NCBI GenBank assembly: GCA_022072445.1
Contig: JAJVHV010000031.1
Location: 81,676 to 145,675 of the forward strand
Length of the DNA stretch: 64,000 bases
Direction of reading: 5' to 3'
Source of the DNA: Phycisphaerae bacterium
GTDB lineage: Bacteria > Planctomycetota > Phycisphaerae > UBA1845 > Fen-1342
The notes beneath the pieces are model-generated. The model was not told where the DNA came from and searched no databases. It saw only the letters and a program-made list of their open reading frames with translations. The position numbers and the translations under genes are program-made. Shown piece by piece: positions 1 to 8,729 of the stretch (positions are counted from its first letter, which is position 1; each line of letters begins with the position of its first letter).

Positions 1-9
1 GTTGCCGTG

Positions 10-780
10 TCAGACCTTGGTGTGCGGCGTGCGGGCGATCTCCGTACCATCGGCCAGGGAGACGATTTCATAGTCGCCAAAGATATTCGGGGCTTCCTCG
101 CGAAGCAATCGCAGCATGCGGACGGCGACGGCGCGGATTTCGACGTCGGCGTGCTCGTTGGCCCGCAGCTCGACGAAGTGCCGCAGAGCACGGGCGTTGG
201 CCGTGACAAAAATCTTGGTTTCCGTGGCGTTGGGAAGCACGCTGCGGGCGGCCTGCCGCGCCAGCTTGCGGCGCAGCGTTGCCGACGGCTCCGGCGAGAA
301 CTTGCGCGCCAGCCCCTCGACCAGCCGGCAATAGGTCTCGTGCGACTGGCGGATGGACTCCAGCCAGACGGCGTGCAGCTCCGGGTCGTCGGCGATGCAG
401 TCGGGCTCGACGTAATCGGCGGTGCTCTCGTCGACGTAGCGCTGCGAGAGCTGCGAGTAGGCCCAGCCGGCGCGATGCCGAACCAGCTCGTGCGTGAAGG
501 AGCGCGAGACCCCGGTGATCAGGAAGTTCCAGACGGCGTGCTCCAGGACCGAGCCGTGTTTCACGCCGATGATGTTGCCGAGGTATTCCTCATTGGTCTT
601 GCGGCCGAGTCCGAACGACATGTAGCAGACGCGGCCGGCCATTTCACAGAGCTCTTCGGCGCCGACTTCGGTGTCGGTGCTCCATTTCAGGTCGTGCTCG
701 GCCAGAAAGCGCTGCACCTCGTCGCCGTCGAGCGTCTGGCGGGAAACAAGGTAGATGCAGGGTTCGCGGATGATCTTCAC
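10..780 (-). CDS. thyX: Flavin-dependent thymidylate synthase ThyX
   Basis: FAD- and folate-dependent thymidylate synthase that methylates dUMP to dTMP in the cytoplasm. The ThyX signature is visible as RHR followed by SQLSQRY (RHRAGWAYSQLSQRY), with an upstream EHAVWNF segment and a C-terminal LRHFVELR region that belong to the family fold. I count eight residues between RHR and the second serine; seven is the more common spacing. About 256 aa, a usual family length. An ATG at 801 is in frame, but the sequence AAAGGAG lies inside that extension, about six bases before a GTG at 780, so GTG 780 is the better start. No thyA is seen in the window. Confident. Confidence 0.93.
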   Translation of the reverse strand: MKIIREPCIYLVSRQTLDGDEVQRFLAEHDLKWSTDTEVGAEELCEMAGRVCYMSFGLGRKTNEEYLGNIIGVKHGSVLEHAVWNFLITGVSRSFTHELVRHRAGWAYSQLSQRYVDESTADYVEPDCIADDPELHAVWLESIRQSHETYCRLVEGLARKFSPEPSATLRRKLARQAARSVLPNATETKIFVTANARALRHFVELRANEHADVEIRAVAVRMLRLLREEAPNIFGDYEIVSLADGTEIARTPHTKV

Positions 781-972
781 GGCGGCTCCTTTGGGGGGCA
801 TTGTACGAGGATGAGCGGCGCGTCGGCAAAGGACCCGCTGCGGAGCGAAAGCCGCGGCTGGCAGCGCAGGACTGGTCAGCGCCGTGCTTGCCCGATCCTG
901 TGCGAGCCGCCTACAGTGCGGCGGACGTTCTCAATGGCGCGGTGAAGACACGGTCGGATTGGAGGAGTCCCC

Positions 973-3900
973 ATGCACACCACGAACCACGCTCACCCGG
1001 ACTGCCCTCGGATCGTTTCGGCCCGACAATGCGTTGCGAGATGCGTCGTCTTCGGCGTGCTGGCGATCGCCGCTGGCTTGCTGGCCGCCGCGGCGCGTGC
1101 GTCGCAGGACAGCCCGCCTCCCAAGGCCGATCAGGTGACGATTCAACTGCTGCCTGCGAAGCCCGCGCCGCCCCCGCCTCCGCCCCCGCCGGCCGCGCCG
1201 GGGTTCACCGCGCGGCTGTCGGCGGCGGAGCTGCGCTCCCTTCTGACCGAGCAATCGGACCTGCTGCCGCCGCCGCTGCGGGTCAACGCGGAGCGCGAGG
1301 CTCTGTCGGCGGCTCTGGATCGGATCGACGTGGGCGCCCTGGTGGCCGAGTTGACGCCGCTGCTGACGACTGAGTTCAAGGGCCGGTTCGACGGCACGGC
1401 CGACCTGATCTCGGTGCCCGTGCCCGAATCGCAGCAGGTAACGCTCGAGCTGGGCAGCCAGCCGGGGCTCCGCTACCGCGGTCCGAAGACCGAAGTCGTG
1501 GGCGTGCTGATTCACGGACTGAGGGACGATGAGTATGTCAGCGTCGCCGTGCGCTTCATGCAGACAGCGCGACGGATGCTGGACACGGGCGACCCGCTTT
1601 ACGACCGCTCGGCGCCCGATCACTTGAAGCTGATCGCCGAGCGCGAGTTTGCGGCGATGCAGGAGGAGAGTCTGGCACGGGTCGCGGCGCGGCAGCGCGT
1701 CGCCGAAGCGCTGGGACTGAAGTACGACGCGGCGACCGGCAAGGCGGAAGGCGAGCCGAAGTGGCTGAAGGAGTCGCGCCGCTTCTCGTACATCATCAAG
1801 GATGGCAAATTCGTCGAGCGGCTGCGGCCGCTGGTGGAAGGCATCAACCGCGAGATGAAGCTGGCGGGCTTCCCGCCGCCCAGCGCGCTGGATACGCCGG
1901 GCATCACGTTTGATCCGGACATCAAGGACGTGGAGGTGGTGCTGCCCAAGGCGATGGTGAAGTCGTTTCTGGAGGTGGCCGACGCCATCGAGCAGCGCAT
2001 GGCGGAGGATTTCATCATCAGCATCGAGGCGGTGCGGCTGACGGATCGTGACATCGTGACCGGCGCGCTGGCGGCGCGGCTGAGCGCGCAGGTGCAGGGC
2101 GTGCACGACATCGACCGCTTCGCCAGCCAGAACGTGGTGCGCGAGCTGGGACTCAACGCGCTGATCGCCGTGGCCAATCAACAATTGCAAGTCAGCACGC
2201 TTCAGAACGTGGCGTCGGGTGCGTTCCCGGACGGGGTGTCGCCGGTGGTGATCGCGCAGCCCTCGCTTCCGCCGGCGCGGTTCGACCCGCGTTCGACGCT
2301 CATCGGCAGCAATTTTTCGGTGGGGGCGGACGACATCTTCTTCGACGGCCGGCAGCAGTCGTACGGCTTCAGCTACGTGACGCCGGACGGCATCGAGCAC
2401 CGGCTCGGTCTGGACGTGGTGGACAGCCTGCGGAAGTTCTGGGACCGGATCGAGCGGAACCTGATCGTCCACAAGATCAAGAAGACCGAGACCAAGACGA
2501 AGTTCACCGTGCCGGTCGGTCCGCAGACCAAGACGTACGACGGCATCGCAGCGCTGATCTCGCAGGAAGACCAGCAGTTGATCGTGGCGACGGGCACGGG
2601 CGCGATCAGCCAGATCAGCGCGACGGCCGGCACGTGGCTGGTGATCGACGATTTCGAGATCACGCCCATTCCCGGCTCGTCGACGACGCTGACCGAGGAG
2701 GAGCGCGACGAGCTGGGGATGAAGGTGCTGCTGACGGTGCTGCTGCGCGACCCGGCCGTGGACGTGAAGTTCAAGCAGGAGCTGCTGCGGACGCGGACGC
2801 GCGACGACCTGCACGACATGATGGACGAGTACTACAAACACGTGTCCGACCGGCCCATCCGCGACTCGCGCGAGTCGAAGACCTATCGCATGGTTTTCGA
2901 CGAACGCACCCGGGAGACGGGCGAAGACGCGGCGATCGAGAAGAAGGAGCGCAACTCGGCGATCACGCTCAACTTCTTTTCCAGCCAGGGCAACATCGTG
3001 CAGCAGCCGGGCTCGACGCAACTGGGCTCGGCGAACGACCTGACGTCGTTCACGACGGTGCTGCGGCCGAACATGGTGACGCCGATCTCGTCGTTCATGA
3101 CCAAGAGCGGCAGCTCGGCGGTGGGCGAGACGGCCTTGGCGGGCACGGCGCAGGGCGAGCGGACGGATCAGACCAAGGCGATGACGCACCTGGTGATCCG
3201 GGCGCGCTTTCCGACCGCGGAACGCGAGAAGCGCGACCTGACCGAAGGGCGGCACCTGGGCTATTTCGAGCTACCGCACGGCAAGGACGCGACCAGCGAC
3301 GTCGAGCTGCCGCTGCTGTCGAGCTCGGAGCACCCGCTCGAGCGGCTGGCGAAGCTGCGCGTCGGGCTGATGTTCGAGACACTGCAGGCCGACCGCATCA
3401 AGCGGCCGGCCACCATCTTCAACCCCAACCGCTTTCCGGGCAGTGTCCCGCGCGAGACGTGGGAGGCGGCGACGACGCGCATGCTGATGTGCCGTAAGAT
3501 CATCGCCGACTCGCCGCACCGCGACAGGGCCATCGCCCGCGATTGCGTGGCGCGCTTCATCGTCGCGGTGCGGTCGCTGCTGGAGTACGACCCGGACTTT
3601 TTCGACGCGCCCAATGTCGCGCTGCGGAACCTGACGGAGTGGAACAATCCGGATCGGATCGTCGTGGCCCTGTCGAACACTCCCGGCCGGTTCGCTCTGA
3701 ACAACCTGGTCGAAATGCTGGACGAGATCGGCCATGAGATCGTGACCGACGCGTACGCCGAGAAGTACCTGGCGCGGGCCGAGCCGGAATTCCTGGGGCC
3801 GACGCGAATCTTCGACCTGACGCCCGAAGAGCTGCGGTCGGTGCGGCGTGACGTCGCGGCGCACCTGATGCGAATTCAGGAGGCCTACGGCGACGCGTTT

Positions 3901-4215
3901 CTGGAGGCGATCTCAAACCTGCTGGAGCTGGGCAGCTACCGGCTCGACCGTGAAACCCTGGTGCGGCACGGGCCGCTCAAGGGCATGCGGCGGCTGGTGG
4001 TGTTTGATCTGGGCGGGAGCAACCAGGCGGCGCCGGAGCTCGTGGATTCGGCACATGACGAGTTCGTGCTGCTTAAGCGCGGCGGTTATCGCGGCAAGCT
4101 GTTTGAGCCGTCGCTGGTCGGGCTGGAACACATGTCGAAGCAGCACCGGCGGTTCGCGGTGAAGGGCGACGAGGTGCTGCGGTACGCGGATGATTGGGAG
4201 GTGTATGCGGATTAG
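973..4215 (+). CDS. Large exported protein of unknown function (1080 aa)
   Basis: Function not recognised. The N-terminus has a basic/polar stretch and then a hydrophobic segment (about residues 27-44) ending in an Ala-rich site near ARAS, so it is probably exported. A proline run (about residues 60-70) follows, typical of a linker after a signal peptide. The rest is a long soluble, charged protein with no transmembrane segments, no obvious repeats and no Cys clusters. Parts around residues 500-570 (a glycine/beta-rich stretch followed by WLVIDDFEI) vaguely recall outer-membrane secretin-type strands, but not enough to call it. A GGAGG precedes the ATG by about six bases. It is followed by the 42-residue membrane protein. 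The open frame is real: consistent codon usage over 3.2 kb. Confidence 0.8.
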   Translation: MHTTNHAHPDCPRIVSARQCVARCVVFGVLAIAAGLLAAAARASQDSPPPKADQVTIQLLPAKPAPPPPPPPPAAPGFTARLSAAELRSLLTEQSDLLPPPLRVNAEREALSAALDRIDVGALVAELTPLLTTEFKGRFDGTADLISVPVPESQQVTLELGSQPGLRYRGPKTEVVGVLIHGLRDDEYVSVAVRFMQTARRMLDTGDPLYDRSAPDHLKLIAEREFAAMQEESLARVAARQRVAEALGLKYDAATGKAEGEPKWLKESRRFSYIIKDGKFVERLRPLVEGINREMKLAGFPPPSALDTPGITFDPDIKDVEVVLPKAMVKSFLEVADAIEQRMAEDFIISIEAVRLTDRDIVTGALAARLSAQVQGVHDIDRFASQNVVRELGLNALIAVANQQLQVSTLQNVASGAFPDGVSPVVIAQPSLPPARFDPRSTLIGSNFSVGADDIFFDGRQQSYGFSYVTPDGIEHRLGLDVVDSLRKFWDRIERNLIVHKIKKTETKTKFTVPVGPQTKTYDGIAALISQEDQQLIVATGTGAISQISATAGTWLVIDDFEITPIPGSSTTLTEEERDELGMKVLLTVLLRDPAVDVKFKQELLRTRTRDDLHDMMDEYYKHVSDRPIRDSRESKTYRMVFDERTRETGEDAAIEKKERNSAITLNFFSSQGNIVQQPGSTQLGSANDLTSFTTVLRPNMVTPISSFMTKSGSSAVGETALAGTAQGERTDQTKAMTHLVIRARFPTAEREKRDLTEGRHLGYFELPHGKDATSDVELPLLSSSEHPLERLAKLRVGLMFETLQADRIKRPATIFNPNRFPGSVPRETWEAATTRMLMCRKIIADSPHRDRAIARDCVARFIVAVRSLLEYDPDFFDAPNVALRNLTEWNNPDRIVVALSNTPGRFALNNLVEMLDEIGHEIVTDAYAEKYLARAEPEFLGPTRIFDLTPEELRSVRRDVAAHLMRIQEAYGDAFLEAISNLLELGSYRLDRETLVRHGPLKGMRRLVVFDLGGSNQAAPELVDSAHDEFVLLKRGGYRGKLFEPSLVGLEHMSKQHRRFAVKGDEVLRYADDWEVYAD

Positions 4216-4374
4216 AGAAGGGACGAAGGGGATGAGGGACCAAAGTGACAACGGGCACTTGCCGGCGCTTCATGCCCGGATTGTGCGTGCTTGACTGGTG
4301 GCCGCGCGGATGATCGTGCGTGCGTGCCGTCGCGACGCTGCGCTTCGTGCAATGAGATTGAAAGGAGTGGTGCA

Positions 4375-4503
4375 ATGGGTTCGTACATCAACTATCTGCT
4401 TTATGGGATCGTCTTCCTGCTGCTGTTCCCGGGCATTGTCTCGCTGATTCAGCAGTCGCTGGATCTGTTCGGCGAACTGGGCACGAACGGGCTGGCGGGC
4501 TAG
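4375..4503 (+). CDS. Small single-pass membrane protein (42 aa)
   Basis: A short gene with a good ribosome binding site (AAAGGAG about nine bases before the ATG). The product is essentially one hydrophobic helix, roughly residues 7-25 (LLYGIVFLLLFPGIVSLI), followed by a short soluble tail rich in Leu and Gly. Function unknown. It sits between the 1080-residue exported protein and the DUF418 membrane protein, 30 bases before the latter, so it may be co-transcribed with it. An in-frame extension to 4291 exists but has polar, unconvincing residues and no binding site. Confidence 0.55.
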   Translation: MGSYINYLLYGIVFLLLFPGIVSLIQQSLDLFGELGTNGLAG

Positions 4504-4533
4504 CCGCGAAGCGGCCAAGGACGGAGACGCCGG

Positions 4534-5853
4534 GTGGAGCAGAGCATCGCGACTGGCGGGATCGACGGGGCGGCGCGCACGCCGGCACTCGGGCCGGCGC
4601 GCGAGCGCTACGTTTTTCTCGACCTGCTGCGCGGCGTGGCGCTGCTGGGTATTCTGCCCGAGAACATCCCGTATTTCGCGCTGCCAAGCAGCAGTGGCGA
4701 GCCGTCGATCGCCCTGGCCGACCCGCGCTGGACGAATGTCGTCCCGTTTTACGTGACGCGCCTGCTGGGCGACTATAAGTTCCTGAGCATCTTTTCGCTG
4801 CTCTTCGGCGTCGGGCTGGCACTGATCCAGCAGCGCTGCGCGCAGTCGGGGCGCGCATTTCGCGGGCTGTATCTGCGGCGGATCGGCGTGCTGGCAGCGA
4901 TCGGCCTGGCGCATGCGTGGCTGCTGTGGTGTGGCGACATTCTGTTCTACTACGCGCTGGGCGGATTCGTCGTGATGTGGACGGCGCGGTGGTCGGCGCG
5001 CGCCCTGCGACGTGCCGGAATCGCGCTCTTCTGTGTGCCGGTGGTGCTGATGGTCGGGCTGGCGCTGCTGGTGTCGCCGGTCGGGCCCGCCGGCGTGCGC
5101 GAGTCGATCGCCGACGCATTGCGGGCATCGGAGGCGGTCGCGACCACCCAGCCCGGGGCGCTGGCGACCATGCCGTTTCTTGATCAACTTCAGTATTTGG
5201 GGCCGGAGCTGGAGCGGCTGATCTACGCGCAAGGCTCCTACGGCCGCATCACAGCCCTGCAGTTCGTCACGTGGCTGACGTTGCTGCCGGTGTTCGTGCT
5301 GTTCGTCGGCTGGCGCATTCTCGGGCTGTTCATGATCGGCGTCGCGCTGCTCAAGGCCGGCTGGTTCGTCGATCCGCGGCAGGGCATTGGCCGGTTTCGC
5401 AATCTGGCGCTCAGCGCTGGGCCGCTCGGTTTGGCGATGGAACTTGTCAGTGCCGCGCTGATCAGCTCGCGGCACGAGGCGCTGGCGCAGAACCTCTTCG
5501 CCGAAGCGCTGCACTACGCCGGCAGCATCGGGCTGAGCGCGGTCTACATGTGGCTGGTGGCCGAGCTGTACGCGCGGGGGCGCGACGGCCGGCTGGCGCG
5601 CGGGCTGGCGGCGGTCGGGCGGACAGCGCTGTCCGGATACATCCTGCAATCGGTGCTGTGCGCGTTCGTGTTCTACGCCTATGGACTCGGCGCGTTCGGG
5701 CGGATGACGCGCCTGGAGCTCTGGGGCGTGGTCGCTGGTGTGTGGGCCGTCAACGTGGCATTTGCAAATTTGTGGATGTGGCGGTTCCGTTTCGGACCGC
5801 TCGAGTGGTGCTGGCGGAAGCTGACGTACGGAAGCGGAATGTCTGCGACGTGA
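4534..5853 (+). CDS. DUF418 family multi-pass membrane protein
   Basis: Inner-membrane protein of the DUF418/YeiB type. The family-typical opening RYVFLDLLRGVALLGILPENI is visible at about residues 25-45, where the first helix begins, and many further hydrophobic helices follow. The C-terminal part carries a GRTALSGYILQSV stretch and a final FGPLEWCWRKLTYG segment, both typical of DUF418. The family is found widely in bacteria; a transport or acyltransferase-like role has been suggested, but the substrate is unknown. Starts at GTG 4534 with GGAG seven bases upstream. 439 aa is in the family range. Confidence 0.85.
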   Translation: MEQSIATGGIDGAARTPALGPARERYVFLDLLRGVALLGILPENIPYFALPSSSGEPSIALADPRWTNVVPFYVTRLLGDYKFLSIFSLLFGVGLALIQQRCAQSGRAFRGLYLRRIGVLAAIGLAHAWLLWCGDILFYYALGGFVVMWTARWSARALRRAGIALFCVPVVLMVGLALLVSPVGPAGVRESIADALRASEAVATTQPGALATMPFLDQLQYLGPELERLIYAQGSYGRITALQFVTWLTLLPVFVLFVGWRILGLFMIGVALLKAGWFVDPRQGIGRFRNLALSAGPLGLAMELVSAALISSRHEALAQNLFAEALHYAGSIGLSAVYMWLVAELYARGRDGRLARGLAAVGRTALSGYILQSVLCAFVFYAYGLGAFGRMTRLELWGVVAGVWAVNVAFANLWMWRFRFGPLEWCWRKLTYGSGMSAT

Positions 5854-5859
5854 CGCCCT

Positions 5860-5940
5860 AAAAAAAGAGGGTCCGAGCTCGCCGTTACTCGGACCCCGAA
5901 AGAAAGGCTGTCCGCTCGAGCGAGCGGAGACCCACAGCCT
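5860..5940. terminator. Two hairpins after the DUF418 gene, T-tract on the minus strand
   Basis: A perfect 9-bp inverted repeat GGGTCCGAG/CTCGGACCC (5869-5896, 10-nt loop) is followed, when read on the minus strand, by CTC and seven T residues (5866-5860), so it is a good Rho-independent terminator for minus-strand transcription. It also lies 16 bases after the stop of the plus-strand DUF418 gene and could act on both. A second hairpin lies at 5905-5940: an 8-bp stem TCCGCTCG/CGAGCGGA enclosed by AGGCTG/CAGCCT. Confidence 0.6.
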
Positions 5941-6094
5941 GAAGGATGCATCGGCCAGCAGCGGGCGCGCGTGAAACGCCGAGGCCGGCCGTCCGCGAAT
6001 CGAACGATTGCGTGGGCGCGAGGCGTTGGGGGCCGGTTTTTTTGAGACGTTCATTCGGGCGGCGGTGGGCTCTCGCCGGGCAGGGTCTGAGAAC

Positions 6095-6181
6095 TGAATG
6101 GCGAATAGCGAGTTCAGAATAACGAATTGAACCACAAACGGCTTCACCACTCGTTATTCTTAACTCGCAATTCGATATTCA
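6095..6181. repeat. Imperfect 31-bp inverted repeat next to the prepilin stop codon
   Basis: Left arm 6095-6125 and right arm 6151-6181 are reverse complements at 27 of 31 positions and are separated by 25 bases. The right arm touches the TGA stop of the minus-strand prepilin gene, so a transcript of that gene would fold into a long AT-richer hairpin right at its end. This could stabilise or terminate the mRNA. A small mobile palindromic element is the alternative. The arms are visibly AT-richer than the surroundings. Confidence 0.6.
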
Positions 6182-6955
6182 ACGTGGCTGGTTGGCCCAG
6201 CCGAATTCGGACGCGTTCGAGCGCCAGACGGGGAATTTCCCGGACTTGGTCAGCAGCCGCAGGTCGCGCGCCACCAGATCAAGCGACTCCTCGGCTTCGT
6301 CAGCCGAGCCGTGCGGCGTCTTGAAGCGGCTGGCGGAGCCGTCGAGGTATCCGAGGTTCGCGCCGCCGGCGTGCCGCGCGGTGATCTGGTCGACGTTGGC
6401 CCACGAGCCGTCGTCGTAGGGGGCGTTGTAGAAGCGGCTGTGTTCTTCGATGAGGATGGGCAGCGCCGGGAAGCGGCGTTCGGTCTCGAGTCGGCGGGTC
6501 GGATCCTCGGGAAATGTCATTTCCCAGGGCAGGTCGGTGCGAGCGCCGGCCATGCGGATGACCGCGGTGTAATCGAAGATGGCGTTGGGTTCGCGCTTCG
6601 AGGTCGGGCATTCGAGGATGCGGTCGATTTCGGCCAGATACTTCCGCAGGACCGAGGTCTCCAGCGGGTGTTTGTACTTGCCGGGGTTGTTGATGTACTC
6701 GGCGTTCATGCGGCCGCTCCAGTCGAGATTGATCGGCCCCTGCCAGTAGGTGCCGGGAATCATGCCGTTCTCGATGGAGTACGTGAAAAACGCCGTGGCA
6801 ACCTGCTTGACGTTCGACATGCAGACGACGGCGCGGCCCTGCTCGCGAGCCCGCGACAGTGCGGGCAGCAGGATGGCGATCAGCAGGGCAATGATGCTGA
6901 TGACGACGAGCAGCTCGATAAGCGTGAAGGCACGCCGGACGCGCATGCCGGACAT
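6179..6955 (-). CDS. Prepilin-like protein with type IV pilin N-terminus (planctomycete pseudopilin)
   Basis: The product begins with a short basic leader (MSGMRVRRA) and the prepilin cleavage/helix motif FTLIELLVVISIIALLIAIL, then LSRAREQ. This is the class III signal processed by a prepilin peptidase and found in the many H-x-G-G-x-x-DG proteins of planctomycetes. Near the C-terminus RHAGGANLGYLDGSASRF is the family-typical metal/glycine motif. About 258 aa. Two starts are possible, ATG 6955 or ATG 6946; no clear ribosome binding site precedes either. Likely exported and assembled in a pseudopilus or anchored in the membrane; the exact role is unknown. Confidence 0.82.
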   Translation of the reverse strand: MSGMRVRRAFTLIELLVVISIIALLIAILLPALSRAREQGRAVVCMSNVKQVATAFFTYSIENGMIPGTYWQGPINLDWSGRMNAEYINNPGKYKHPLETSVLRKYLAEIDRILECPTSKREPNAIFDYTAVIRMAGARTDLPWEMTFPEDPTRRLETERRFPALPILIEEHSRFYNAPYDDGSWANVDQITARHAGGANLGYLDGSASRFKTPHGSADEAEESLDLVARDLRLLTKSGKFPVWRSNASEFGWANQPR

Positions 6956-6959
6956 TATA
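6954..6959 (-). promoter_or_regulatory. TATAAT box overlapping the prepilin start
   Basis: On the minus strand the sequence TATAAT immediately precedes and overlaps ATG 6955. If it is a sigma-70 -10 box, transcription would begin at about the second in-frame ATG (6946), giving a leaderless mRNA. That would fit the missing ribosome binding site. No convincing -35 hexamer is seen, so this is tentative. Confidence 0.3.
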
Positions 6960-7255
6960 AGCGGGAAATGGGGTCCGCCACCCGTTTCGTCGGCCAGGTG
7001 TGAAAACGGCGCACGCACTGCTCGTTCTGGCGCAGCGCCGTGACGGCATGTGCTCCGCCCCGCGGGCCGGGGGATGATCACGCCGGGAAACGTCGATCTC
7101 CGCATGGTCCGGAAATTGCATGTCCACAATCTTGCGGCGCGGCGTGCGCGCCGGGGGTCCGATGGGGAGTGTCGTGCGGCTCGCCGTCCGCCGCTGTCGG
7201 CGGAGGCGTCGACAGGCGCCGGCGGCGGCCGTTGTCGCCGGCGTCGTCCGGATAG

Positions 7256-7429
7256 CACGGGCTCGCCATCAATGAGAGCATCGGCCGGCTGACGATCGGC
7301 GGGAACGTGGATTTCGGCAGCGCTGGCGGCACGCCCAACCTGGAAGTCGACGTTCTGGTGGTCGATGCGAGCAACGGCGACGTGACGCTGACGATCGGCG
7401 GCGCGACGCTGACGAACGCGCCCACCTGA
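7256..7429 (+). pseudogene. C-terminal fragment of an exported beta-rich protein
   Basis: An open stretch of 57 codons with no start codon, closed upstream by an in-frame TAG (7253) and ending in TGA (7427-7429). The translation is strikingly protein-like, with two similar strands (LTIGGNVDFGSAGG and VTLTIGGATLTNAPT) separated by NLEVDVLVVDASNGD. Its style resembles the beta-rich product of the truncated gene at 8730, so it may be the surviving C-terminus of a sister gene. The rest of 6960-7512 shows nothing coding; it contains a perfect TCCGCCG/CGGCGGA hairpin at 7187-7204. Confidence 0.4.
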
Positions 7430-7512
7430 CAACCCACTCGCGTGATACGTGCGCCGCCTGCGCCCATCGTGGTGTGGCGCGGCCGTGCCCACGCACGCAC
7501 AAGGAGCATCTC

Positions 7513-8718
7513 ATGTTACGATGGGTTTTGCCGCTCGGCGTGGCGGTTGGCGTGGCGTTGCCGGCCGCGCTGGGTGGGCAGGAGATCCCGCCGGGGTACG
7601 AGCTGGTCTGGATCACGCGCGACGACTTGAGCAATCAGATGCCGCGGATGAACAACCGTGGCCAGATCGTCTGGGACGAGTGGGAGATTGGCGTCGACCA
7701 CAGCGCTGAGATCGTGCTGTACGACAATGGAGAGTTGGTCCGACTCACGAGTGACGCCGTTCGCGACGCATTCCCGGACATCAACGACGAGGGGACCGTC
7801 GTCTGGACACGCTTCTGTGGTCCGGATGGCCCGTACGGTCCCACGGGAGAGATCTTCATGCGTCGCAATGGCCTAACTGTTCAGATCACGGATAACTCAC
7901 TCGAGGATCGCGTGCCGCGCATCAACAGCCAAGGGCAGATCGTCTGGTATCGCTACCAGGGCGACAGCGTGGACCGATCGGACATCTTCATGTACCAGGA
8001 CGGCGTGGTGACCCAAGTCACAGCCGACGGACTCGCGGCGAATGCAAGCAATCAGGGTCCGCGGATTAACGACGTCGGTCAGATCGTCTGGACGCGCTAC
8101 GACTTCTTCGTCAATCCGTGGGAGTCAGAAATCCGCCTGTACGACAACGACCAGACTCGAACGATCAGCCCACCCGGCGCCTTCGAGCCTCAAGTGCCCG
8201 ACATCAACAACCTGGGAGATGTGGTCTGGTTCTACAATACCGGGACCACGAATCAGGCGATTCAGTTATGGCATGCTGGACACGTGTTACCGTTGTGCGA
8301 CGGCCGGAATGCTTATCTGAATGACCTCGGTCACATCTACTTCATTCGCTGGCACGAGCCGGGCGGATGGCAGGGCTGGCTCTATCGCGACTGTCGTTAC
8401 TACCAACTTACGGACGATCCGCTCTGGAGCACTGACGGCGACGTCAACGCCCGTGGCGAGATCGTCTGGCGTTGTGGCGCACCCGCCGGTCCGTACGACG
8501 TTCGTCTGCTGCGACGGTTTCGCGATGGCGATATGAACTGCGACGGCTCGATCAATGGATTCGATGTCGAAGGCTTCGTGGTCGCACTCAGCGATCCCGA
8601 TCTGTACGGAGTCTTGTATCCGGTTTGTGATCGGACACTGGCAGACGTCAATCGGGATGGTTCGGTGAACGGCTATGACGTCGACTCATTTGTTCAGGCG
8701 CTTCTCGACCAGGAATGA
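7513..8718 (+). CDS. Exported INDxGxIVW-repeat protein with C-terminal dockerin-like domain
   Basis: Signal peptide at about residues 1-21 (MLRWVLPLGVAVGVALPAA, then LGG). The body holds at least seven similar units, each centred on a motif like IND/NxGxIVW (for example MNNRGQIVW, INDEGTVVW, INSQGQIVW, INDVGQIVW, INNLGDVVW, LNDLGHIYF and VNARGEIVW), which suggests a beta-propeller of the HAF/YncE-like kind. The C-terminus has two calcium-loop helices, DMNCDGSINGFDVEGF and DVNRDGSVNGYDVDSF, the paired dockerin-type arrangement common in planctomycete secreted proteins. The start is fixed by AAGGAG six bases before ATG 7513. The second codon is TTA. It overlaps nothing upstream and is followed directly by the truncated gene at 8730. 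Confidence 0.85.
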   Translation: MLRWVLPLGVAVGVALPAALGGQEIPPGYELVWITRDDLSNQMPRMNNRGQIVWDEWEIGVDHSAEIVLYDNGELVRLTSDAVRDAFPDINDEGTVVWTRFCGPDGPYGPTGEIFMRRNGLTVQITDNSLEDRVPRINSQGQIVWYRYQGDSVDRSDIFMYQDGVVTQVTADGLAANASNQGPRINDVGQIVWTRYDFFVNPWESEIRLYDNDQTRTISPPGAFEPQVPDINNLGDVVWFYNTGTTNQAIQLWHAGHVLPLCDGRNAYLNDLGHIYFIRWHEPGGWQGWLYRDCRYYQLTDDPLWSTDGDVNARGEIVWRCGAPAGPYDVRLLRRFRDGDMNCDGSINGFDVEGFVVALSDPDLYGVLYPVCDRTLADVNRDGSVNGYDVDSFVQALLDQE

Positions 8719-8729
8719 AGGAGCTACCA

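Noticed and set aside
931..3255. Long minus-strand open frame antisense to the 1080-residue gene
   Set aside because: Arg/His/Gln-rich translation with no domain, while the plus-strand frame has signal peptide, SD and protein-like composition.
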